Below are positions 54,901-61,608 of a stretch of DNA of 64,000 bases, in pieces. Below the pieces are notes generated by a model. The model saw nothing but the letters and a program-made list of their open reading frames with translations, ran no database searches and was not told where the DNA came from. Position 1 is the stretch's first letter; every line of letters begins with the position of its first letter. Source of the stretch: JBQTKD01 sp963703165 (lineage in GTDB: Bacteria; Actinomycetota; Actinomycetes; Sporichthyales; Sporichthyaceae); assembly GCA_963703165.1 (NCBI GenBank), contig OY969798.1, positions 806,001 through 870,000 on the forward strand, given 5' to 3'. A program made the translations under genes and the position numbers.

Positions 54901-55976
54901 CGCTTCGCCCCCGTCGCCACGGCGCCGGATTCGAACTGGATGCGGCCGGTGTACATGCCCATGCCGCACGTGTAGCGCAGCGTCCCGGCCACCGGGTTGC
55001 CAAGTTCGACGACGGTCGTCCCGGACTTCGGCAGCACTTCCTGCACTCCTCGGCTGGGAATCACGAACGCTCGCGTGCATCCGCCCGTGTCCGCGGTGAC
55101 CAACTCCAGTCGCGTCGGTATCCCGGGCCGCGCGGCGACCGCCGACGGTTCGTAGCCGCCGCTGCGCACCAAGAGGCGCACCACCTGGGTGCCGTCCGGC
55201 AATGTGCGTACCGCACGTGCCGATGCCGCGGTGATCGGTGCGGAGTCCTGCGAGCGCCAACCGCCGAGGGTGAGTGCCGAGTTGACCGTCCACGCAGCGA
55301 CGGCGAGCACCACGATGCCGGTGGCGATCGACAGGCGTCCCTGCAGCATCCGCGTGGACTGACGCAACAGAACGCCCAACAGCGCGAACAACGGAGCAGT
55401 GCCCAGCACGAAACCCGCCATCGCTGCCGCACCCGCGAGCGGGGAAGCGGAGGTGATGGCCAGCAGCGACACGCTCAACGTCACCCCGCACGGCAGCAGC
55501 ACCGTGAGGAACCCCAGCAGCGCGGGAGTGTAGGTGGACTCCGACCGGCCGGCCCTGCGTACCCGACGGGTCCAGGCCTCCGGCGCGCGGGGCACCAACC
55601 CGCGCACGGCCCGCACACCCATGAGATCGAGCGCGAAGAGGACCATCAGGACCGCCGCTCCGAGCAGCAGCATGGCTCGGGTGCGCGGGCCAGGTTCAGC
55701 GGCCGCCCCGAGGGCACCGAGAACCGCGCCGAGAGCGGTGTGCGACACAAGCTTGGCGACCAGGAACACGCCGACGGGTCGTATGGACTCGGCGAGCTTC
55801 GCCCGCCAGGCGGCGGGACGCTCGGCGACGGCTAGTCCGCCGTCGTGGGCCGGGACCGGAGTTCGCCTTCTGCCTACGGCACCGGCGAGCAGGCCGCCCT
55901 GCACGGCGGCGCACGAAGCGCCACCGGCGACGGCACCGGTGCTCAGACCGGTGAAGAACAACGCTGTCGCGGACAA
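54897..55976 (-). CDS. SafE/DsbD-like membrane protein with C-terminal cupredoxin-like domain
   Basis: A 359-residue protein with about six to seven hydrophobic helices in the TauE/SafE-DsbD family. Cysteines lie in the membrane (GGASCAAVQGG and LPCGVTLSVS) and could carry electrons or copper. After residue about 250 an exported domain follows with GYEPSAVAARPGIPTRLELV and CTRAFVIP, then LRYTCGMGMYTG. The Cys, Met and His pattern suggests a cupredoxin-type copper site. TTG 55976 has GGAGAG at seven bases and was preferred over upstream codons. It is in an operon with copZ. Confidence 0.75.
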   Translation of the reverse strand: MSATALFFTGLSTGAVAGGASCAAVQGGLLAGAVGRRRTPVPAHDGGLAVAERPAAWRAKLAESIRPVGVFLVAKLVSHTALGAVLGALGAAAEPGPRTRAMLLLGAAVLMVLFALDLMGVRAVRGLVPRAPEAWTRRVRRAGRSESTYTPALLGFLTVLLPCGVTLSVSLLAITSASPLAGAAAMAGFVLGTAPLFALLGVLLRQSTRMLQGRLSIATGIVVLAVAAWTVNSALTLGGWRSQDSAPITAASARAVRTLPDGTQVVRLLVRSGGYEPSAVAARPGIPTRLELVTADTGGCTRAFVIPSRGVQEVLPKSGTTVVELGNPVAGTLRYTCGMGMYTGRIQFESGAVATGAKR

Positions 55977-56085
55977 CGGAAACTCTCCTGCTCTGTGGAG
56001 CCTGCCGCACGAAGGCGCGGCATGCAGCGGTTCGGGAACGCCGAAGCGCACCGCGACGCCGAGGCGTCGGGCGCGGAGGCTGTTC

Positions 56086-56526
56086 CTAGACCCGCTGCAC
56101 GCAGAGAGCGGAAGGATCGGGTGGATCGGCGCAGACGGCGACCGTGGGACCGCGTTCCAAGCGGCCGCGCGATGTCGCGGGAGACCACGCGCCGAGAGCC
56201 ACGTCCGAACTCGCCGTCGAGATCACGAGCGGCACCGCGGTCGCCATCACGGCAACCATGCAGCTGGCAGCGTGGAAACCATGCTCGCCGTGGCCCGTGG
56301 CGCCGTGCGCGCTGTGGCCGGTCGAATCCGCCACTGTCGAGACTGACCCCGGCGCTGTCGCGTGCCCGGTGTCGTGCATCGCGTGCGACGGGGCAACCGC
56401 GGTGTCGCCGTGCGACACGGCGCGACCGTTGGGCATCGACTCACCGAGTCCGAGCAGGCAGAGCAGCACGGCCAACGACACGAGCAGTCGCGGCAGCGCG
56501 TCTCTGAGCCGGACGTCGGAACTCAT
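56086..56526 (-). CDS. DUF6153-like small membrane protein
   Basis: A 146-residue protein with a hydrophobic helix near the start (LLVSLAVLLCLLGLG) and another at about residues 88-105. A His-rich stretch (HAMHDTGHATAPG, HSAHGATGHGEHGFH) lies between them. The His clusters and the position beside copper genes suggest metal binding. I place it in DUF6153 by general resemblance. It is the first gene of the copper segment on this strand. Confidence 0.65.
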   Translation of the reverse strand: MSSDVRLRDALPRLLVSLAVLLCLLGLGESMPNGRAVSHGDTAVAPSHAMHDTGHATAPGSVSTVADSTGHSAHGATGHGEHGFHAASCMVAVMATAVPLVISTASSDVALGAWSPATSRGRLERGPTVAVCADPPDPSALCVQRV

Positions 56527-56746
56527 GGTCCTTCAATGCTACGAGGGCGAGAAGGCTTGTTCGCGCGAATGTAACACCGCAATCTGTTGCGGGCGGGAAG
56601 TGCGTTACCCGCTCGAGTGATCTTCCGCCATTCGGACCAGCCAGCCCGGTGTCGCCTGCTGGTGCCGCAACCTACCCGCCGCTACGGTCGGGAATCACAC
56701 GCGACAAGCGAGCTCCCGGGGACGGCCACACCGGCCACACATTGAC

Positions 56747-57538
56747 ATGAATACCGAGCCGAGCGGTCCGGTCGGACCGGCCGCGGATCTTCCGCGACGC
56801 AGCTGGGTCGAACAGATCATGGGCATGCCCGTCAGCGTGTTGTGCCGAGGACAAGCCGCCCGCACCGACCAGGTCGATGCCGCGGTTCGAGCGGTCTTCA
56901 CTGAGCTGCGGAAAGCCGACGACACGTTCTCGACCTACAAGGACGGCAGCGTTGTCAGCCAGGTCCGTTCCGGGGTGATCAGCCTTGCCGACTGCCCGAA
57001 CGAGGTGCGTGCCGTGGCCGAACGGGCCGCCCGATGGCGAGACCTCACCGGCGGACTGTTCGACCCACGTCGGCCGGACGGCACCTGGGATCCCTCCGGT
57101 CTGGTCAAAGGCTGGGCGGTGGAGCGCGCGGCCGCTTCACTCCGCACGCCGGGCTCGCTCGACTGGTGCCTCAACGCCGGAGGAGACGTCCTCCTGCACT
57201 GCGCAGCCGGACGATCGTTCCGCGTCGGGATCGCCGATCCGCGCAGCGCGGGCTGCGTGCTCACCTCGGTCGCTCTGACCGCCGGCGCGGTGGCGACCAG
57301 TGGGACGGGCGCCCGCGGGCGACACATCTACGACCCGCGGCTGGGCGAGGAGGCGCAGAGCCGATGGGCGTCCGTCACCGTCACCGGGCCCTCCCTTGAG
57401 ACGGCCGACGTACTCGCCACTGCCGCCTTCGTGGCCGGTGCCGAGTGGCAGGAGTTGCTAGCGCGTTTCCCCGACTACGCCGGGCTCGCCGTCGACGAGA
57501 GCGGTGAGCTCGAAAAGGGACCCGGTTGGCCGGGATGA
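56747..57538 (+). CDS. apbE: FAD:protein FMN transferase (ApbE)
   Basis: A 263-residue flavinyltransferase that attaches FMN covalently to a threonine in target proteins, using FAD and Mg2+. It shows MGMPVSVLCRG near the start, DDTFSTYKDGSVVSQV, the core GLVKGWAVERAA, LNAGGDVLLHC and VATSGTGARGRHIYDPR. It is shorter than secreted ApbEs and lacks a signal peptide. It is followed on the same strand by a membrane protein with the acceptor motif, so it probably flavinylates that neighbour. Confidence 0.92.
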   Translation: MNTEPSGPVGPAADLPRRSWVEQIMGMPVSVLCRGQAARTDQVDAAVRAVFTELRKADDTFSTYKDGSVVSQVRSGVISLADCPNEVRAVAERAARWRDLTGGLFDPRRPDGTWDPSGLVKGWAVERAAASLRTPGSLDWCLNAGGDVLLHCAAGRSFRVGIADPRSAGCVLTSVALTAGAVATSGTGARGRHIYDPRLGEEAQSRWASVTVTGPSLETADVLATAAFVAGAEWQELLARFPDYAGLAVDESGELEKGPGWPG

Positions 57539-57629
57539 TTCGGTCGCACCTGGACAACTCGGGCCGCCTAGTCGGTCGTGCCACATCATTCGGACCTCGT
57601 CGGGCCGGAGGACTCGGCATCCTTCGAGA

Positions 57630-58844
57630 GTGACAGGCACACCGCAGCCGACCGCCGGGCCGCGCGGAATTCGCGCGCGCCACGGCGAACGGCCACGCCC
57701 GGACGCGGTGCATGCCCTGCTCTCGGCGAGCATGCTCGCCATGGCGTGGATGTGGGCGTCCGGCCCGAGCGTCCCGGCCGTCGTCCAATCGGTCGAGGGG
57801 TTGATCAACGGGCTGGGTCGGCTGACGGGGCTGCTCGCCGCCGCTCTCCTGCTGGTCCAGGTGCTGCTGATGGCCCGGGTCCCGCTGCTCGAGCGGTGGA
57901 GCGACCAACGCCGCCTGACGGTCCGTCACCAGATGGTCGGGCGGTGGTCCATCTCCCTGCTCGGCGCTCACCTCGTGTTGACGCTGGTGGGCCACGCTCT
58001 TGTTGCCGAGGTCTCACCGGTCCGCCAGGCGTGGACCATGCTTGTCGACTACCCCGGCATGCTGCCGGCTGTCGTCGGAACGCTGGCGCTTCTCATGGTC
58101 GCCGGCACCTCGGTTCGGGCGGCGCGTCGATGGATGCGCTACGAGAGCTGGCACCTTCTCCATCTTTACGCCTACGTCGGGATCGCCCTGGCGATCCCCC
58201 ACCAGCTCTGGACCGGGGCGGACTTCACCGCCTCGCCGCGGACGCGCGCCGCCTGGTGGGTTGTCTACCTGAGCGTGCTGACCCTGCTCCTGGTCTACCG
58301 AGTAGGACTTCCCCTCGTGCGCTCGCTGGGGCGCCGTGCATCGGTCGACCGGCGCCGCGCCATGCGCAATGCGGCCGCCGCCGCGGTCACCGCGGGAGCG
58401 ACCGGACTGATCTTCCTGTCGCCCACCGCACGGGGAGCCGCAGTCGGCCAGCAGGTCGCGACCCGACCCGTCGGTGTCGAACCCGCTGCGGCTGCCGCCG
58501 AACCAATGCACCACGACCACGACGAGGACATGAACGCTCCCCCACCCCCGGACCCGCCCGGCCCCGGGGAGACAGTGATCAACGGCGAAGCGGTATCCAC
58601 ACCGTACGGACCCCTGCAGGTGCAGATCCGTCTGTTTGACGGTCGCATCGTCGCCGCCAACGCGATCGTCTACCCGCGCGAGGGACTCGCCGACAAGGCT
58701 GTCAACTACTACGCGGTCCCGCTGCTCCAGGAGGCGACGGTCGAGGCGCAGAGCGCCCAGATCGACACCGTCACCGGCGCCACCGAGACCTCCGAGGGCT
58801 ACCGCGACTCACTCCAATCGGCCCTCGACGCCGCGCATCTGTGA
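57630..58844 (+). CDS. Ferric-reductase-like membrane protein with FMN-binding domain
   Basis: A 404-residue redox protein. Residues about 25-240 hold six hydrophobic helices of the ferric-reductase type with haem-ligand histidines (GAHLVLTLVGHAL and LLHLYAYVGIALAIPHQ). The C-terminal FMN_bind domain (about 320-400) ends in IDTVTGATETSEGY, where the TGAT threonine is the flavinylation site. It probably moves electrons across the membrane to an extracellular acceptor such as ferric or cupric ions. The start is uncertain; the GTG at 57630 lacks a close Shine-Dalgarno sequence. Last gene of the island. Confidence 0.82.
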   Translation: MTGTPQPTAGPRGIRARHGERPRPDAVHALLSASMLAMAWMWASGPSVPAVVQSVEGLINGLGRLTGLLAAALLLVQVLLMARVPLLERWSDQRRLTVRHQMVGRWSISLLGAHLVLTLVGHALVAEVSPVRQAWTMLVDYPGMLPAVVGTLALLMVAGTSVRAARRWMRYESWHLLHLYAYVGIALAIPHQLWTGADFTASPRTRAAWWVVYLSVLTLLLVYRVGLPLVRSLGRRASVDRRRAMRNAAAAAVTAGATGLIFLSPTARGAAVGQQVATRPVGVEPAAAAAEPMHHDHDEDMNAPPPPDPPGPGETVINGEAVSTPYGPLQVQIRLFDGRIVAANAIVYPREGLADKAVNYYAVPLLQEATVEAQSAQIDTVTGATETSEGYRDSLQSALDAAHL

Positions 58845-58894
58845 GCGTCCGTCGAGCGAAGCCAGGAGGCCGAAAGTAACGTCGCGTCAGATTT

Positions 58895-58915
58895 TCTGGG
58901 CCGTCTCTGGGCCGT
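58895..58915. repeat. Right-end copy of the 21-nt tandem GGGCCGT repeat
   Basis: Identical and in the same orientation to 32618-32638. Further right, GGTGCCTGTGGAT (59007) and CGCAGGTCA-like sequence (58977-58985) are inverted copies of the left-end ATCCACAGGCACC and TGACCTGCG. These are likely integrase arm sites. Confidence 0.6.
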
Positions 58916-59027
58916 GACAGTCCGGTCGCAGGGGGTAAATCAAGGGTGTGAGCGGTCAACTACGAAGCGAGATATTCGCAGGTCAGATGGTCTTTCGGCG
59001 ACTCACGGTGCCTGTGGATAACTAGCG

Positions 59028-59059
59028 GGCGACGAGCCGGCCTGTAAGCCGGATTCTGT
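59028..59059. repeat. attR: 32-bp repeat within rnpB
   Basis: Identical to attL (32533-32564). It forms the 3' end of rnpB on the minus strand. Confidence 0.88.
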
Positions 59060-59430
59060 TCACCGGCGAACCGGTGAGGCGGCCATCCATCTGGGGCAAA
59101 CGTTGCCGTCTGCCTCGGTGCGGCCTACCTGTGAGCTCGAGCGAGCAGCCCTCGAACGCTCACACACGACGGGCGGACCCGCCGATCTTGGCCTTGCTCC
59201 GGGTGGGGTTTACCGAGCCGTCCGAGTCACCCCGGACGCTGGTGGTCTCTTACACCACCGTTTCACCCTTACCGCCGGACCGAGGTCCGGCGGCGGTCTG
59301 TTTTCTGTGGCACTGTCCCGCGGGTCACCCCGGGTGGGTGTTACCCACCACCCTGCTCTGTGGAGTCCGGACTTTCCTCGACGGCGTTTCCGCGGAAACG
59401 CCTCCGCGACCGCCCGGCCGGCTCGTCGCC
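59028..59430 (-). ncRNA. rnpB: RNase P RNA, type A
   Basis: The catalytic RNA that matures tRNA 5' ends. On the minus strand it starts GGCGACGAGCCGG (59430-59418), pairing perfectly as helix P1 with the end CCGGCTCGTCGCC (59040-59028). It contains the conserved GAGGAAAGTCCGGACTCC region, ACAGAGCAGGG, and the CAGAATCCGGCTTACAGGCC 3' signature. Its last 32 bases are the attR repeat, so the element regenerates the gene end on insertion and leaves the RNA intact. Confidence 0.93.
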
Positions 59431-59491
59431 GCGCCAGCGTAGCGGCTCCCCGTACCGAACCGCCGCGGAGGAGCGCAGTTAGGCTGAGCGC

Positions 59492-59721
59492 ATGGCGGTG
59501 GTCGCACAGTCGGCGGTGCCCGAGGAGCAGCCCAGCGACCGCCTACGCGCCGCTCTCGATCTGTTCGACTTCTGCGAGCGCGCGTTTCGGCACGGATTCG
59601 GCGAGAACGCCCGGGCGTATCCGAGGAAGATGTCGACGCGGTGATCCGGGCGTGGCTGAGCACTCGGCCCGGTGCCGAGTACGGCGACGGTCCTGGCGTC
59701 GTCTCCGGCCGCTGGCAGTGA
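59492..59721 (+). CDS. Small partner of a nucleotidyltransferase, frameshifted
   Basis: Begins AVVAQSAVPEEQPSDRLRAA at ATG 59492 and continues LDLFDFCERAF. After an apparent one-base deletion near 59590 it runs on as RIRRERPGVSEEDVDAVIR and AWLSTRPGAEYGDGPG to a stop at 59721. With the base restored it is a 77-residue protein. Its stop overlaps the GTG of the next gene (GTGA), the usual layout of a two-gene antitoxin/toxin-type unit. The pair may be non-functional or mis-sequenced. Confidence 0.55.
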
Positions 59722-60243
59722 ACGTCCTTGAGGCCACGCTCCTCGCGATGAATGATCTCCGAGATCGGTTCGACCTTCGCCCTGATCGGGGGCCTCGCTG
59801 TCTCGCTGCGCGCCGAGCCTCGGACCACCCGCGACGTCGACCTGGCGCGTGCCCGGGGCTACTCAGTGGCGATGGTGATGGAACACGAATCGACCGGCCT
59901 GCTCAGCACCGTCCGGCTGCACTCTCCTGTGCCGGGTCACATCTTTCTCGACCTGCTCTTCGGCAGCAGCGGGATTGAGGCCGATCTGGTGGCGCGAGCC
60001 ACGATCCTTGAGGTCCTCCCTGGCCTGGAGGCCCCCGTGGCCACCGCCGGCGATCTCGTCGCATTGAAGCTGCTGGCGCAAAGCGCCGAGCGCCTGCAGG
60101 ACTCGATGGATCTGCAGTCCCTGCGACCTGCCTTGACCGACGCCGACGTTGAGATCGCAAGAGACGCAGTGATGCGCATCGTCGAACTCGGCTTCCAGAG
60201 GGACAGGGATCTGCCTACTCTGTTAGCGGAGTACCTACATTGA
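59718..60243 (+). pseudogene. AbiEii-like nucleotidyltransferase, frameshifted and internally short
   Basis: Starts NVLEATLLAMNDLRDRF at GTG 59718. After a one-base shift near 59768 it reads TFALIGGLAVSLRAEPRTTR then DVDLA, the GG and DxD signature of the nucleotidyltransferase fold. The stretch between DVDLA and GYSVAMVMEHES is about 20 residues shorter than in relatives, so a deletion is likely besides the shift. The C-terminal part (LPGLEAPVATAGDLVALKLL) is intact. Relatives act as toxin-side nucleotidyltransferases. Confidence 0.65.
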
Positions 60244-60247
60244 GCTT

Positions 60248-60955
60248 GTGACGGACTCCGGTGCCGAAGCTGCGCTGAGGCAGGCGGTCACGACAACTCG
60301 CGCACAACGGGCGGCACGGGTGCAGTACGTGCGCGCGATCGACATCGAGACGCCACCAGCGTTACTCGGGCGTCGCGGACCGCTCAAGTGGTTGCTCCGT
60401 AGATTCCTCGACGCGGTCAAGTTTGTCGAAGCCGAGGGCGTCGTCGAGTTCGAGCCCCTCCGCATAGCCGTGGACCAAGGCGCGTTCGCTCGAACCGAGG
60501 TCGGGGCGCAGCGGTGGTCCGGACGCTCGGGTCGCTCGCTGGAGACGCTGCCCCGGGACACTGCCGATCAACTTCCGCTGCTTTGGTTGTGGGTCGCGCT
60601 GGATCAGGTGTCCTCGGCGACGGACGACGGCGAGGAGGAAGTCCGTGGCGTTGCTTGCCGTCGGCTTGTAGCGGACCTCGATTTCGACAGCGACCGTGGC
60701 ACCGCGGCCGACATTTTTACCGGTTGGCGGCTGGCCACGGACACATCGTTCGACACGGGCGCGCCGCGTCTGCAGGTGTGGCTCGACCAGCAATGCCTGC
60801 GGCGGATCCGCATCGCGATCCCGATGGGCGCCCAAGGCACCACCGCCGACCACACCGTCGAGCTATGGGATTTCGGAGTGGACACCAGCCGGCTCGACTG
60901 GAACCGTCTCTCAACCTTCCGGACCGAACACGACCGGGAGCCCAATCGGGTCTGA
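60248..60955 (+). CDS. Uncharacterised 235-residue protein
   Basis: I do not recognise a family. It is soluble, with no signal peptide; about half beta-type pattern. Segments such as RRLVADLDFDSDRG and PRLQVWLDQQCLRRIRIAIP and VELWDFGVDTSRLDW recall the LppX/LolA-like outer-layer lipoprotein fold, but without an export signal. Start GTG at 60248, five bases after the preceding stop, so it may be co-transcribed with the nucleotidyltransferase remnant. Confidence 0.55.
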   Translation: MTDSGAEAALRQAVTTTRAQRAARVQYVRAIDIETPPALLGRRGPLKWLLRRFLDAVKFVEAEGVVEFEPLRIAVDQGAFARTEVGAQRWSGRSGRSLETLPRDTADQLPLLWLWVALDQVSSATDDGEEEVRGVACRRLVADLDFDSDRGTAADIFTGWRLATDTSFDTGAPRLQVWLDQQCLRRIRIAIPMGAQGTTADHTVELWDFGVDTSRLDWNRLSTFRTEHDREPNRV

Positions 60956-61029
60956 GCTGCGTTCAGGACGAGCAGCGGAGGCGGCGGACGTCATGTTGCT
61001 CGACCCGCCAGCCGCGTGAGCGCCTGCGC

Positions 61030-61398
61030 TCAGCCGGTCAGGTAGATCGCGCCGTCGCGGAGTTCGACCGGGTAGCGCTTGAGCTTGCGGGCGCCGAGCG
61101 TCATGCGCACCGGGGACGCGATGGGCTTGAACGCGCCCTGCGGGCCGAGGGTCATGGCGCCGCTGACGACGTCCATCCGGGCCCCGTGCCAGGCGCACAC
61201 CAGCTCGCCGTCCTTGCTCACCGCACCCTTGCCGAGCTCGGAGAAGAGGTGGCGGCAGCGGTTGGACACCGCGAACGGAACGCCCTTGCTCAGACCGACG
61301 GCGAGCGAGCCATGGGGGGTGCCACTGACCGTGGTCACCCCGGAGCGAGGAAGATCTACGACATCGATGAGCTTGGTTCCCTGCATCGCGACAGTCAT
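61030..61398 (-). CDS. Rieske [2Fe-2S] ferredoxin-like protein
   Basis: A 122-residue electron-transfer protein with the Rieske motif in the order CRHLFSELGKG then CAWHGARMDVVSG (Cys-x-His ... Cys-x2-His), which holds a [2Fe-2S] cluster. It is soluble, with no signal peptide. ATG 61398 gives the family length; ATG 61386 is an alternative. Its partner oxygenase is not adjacent, though it could serve AlkB- or P450-type enzymes elsewhere in the cell. Confidence 0.88.
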   Translation of the reverse strand: MTVAMQGTKLIDVVDLPRSGVTTVSGTPHGSLAVGLSKGVPFAVSNRCRHLFSELGKGAVSKDGELVCAWHGARMDVVSGAMTLGPQGAFKPIASPVRMTLGARKLKRYPVELRDGAIYLTG

Positions 61399-61608
61399 CT
61401 GGGGCAGCCTCCTGCGGAAGGGTCGCCGACGACCGGGCGGGGCGCCGACGAAGAAGGAGCAGCTCGGACCGGGTGCGAGACCGGAGCCGAGTGATTGCAG
61501 CACCGACCCAACCACGTCCCGGACCCCGCTGGAAACAACCTGGAAACGCATCGGGGAAGGATCTGCGTAAGCCTGAGCCTGAGCACCCGTACCGACCTGT
61601 GAGGACCC

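Larger units (their letters stand above)
32533..59059. mobile_element. Integrative (mobilizable) element inserted at the 3' end of rnpB
   Basis: The 26.5-kb segment is bounded by a perfect 32-bp direct repeat equal to the end of the RNase P RNA gene. It contains, from left to right, toxin-antitoxin-type genes, a tyrosine integrase, an excisionase-like gene, a MobF relaxase, an MmpL exporter, a P450, sulfur and copper resistance operons and a flavin-linked redox pair. No phage structural genes and no type IV secretion genes are visible, so it is best viewed as an integrative mobilizable element or the remnant of a conjugative one. Confidence 0.85.

Noticed and set aside
32533..59059. The island as a prophage.
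   Set aside because: No capsid, terminase, tail or lysis genes are present, and the large gene near the integrase is a MobF relaxase.
32533..59059. The island as a self-transmissible conjugative element.
   Set aside because: No FtsK/TraB-type translocase, coupling protein or type IV secretion components are visible, only the relaxase.
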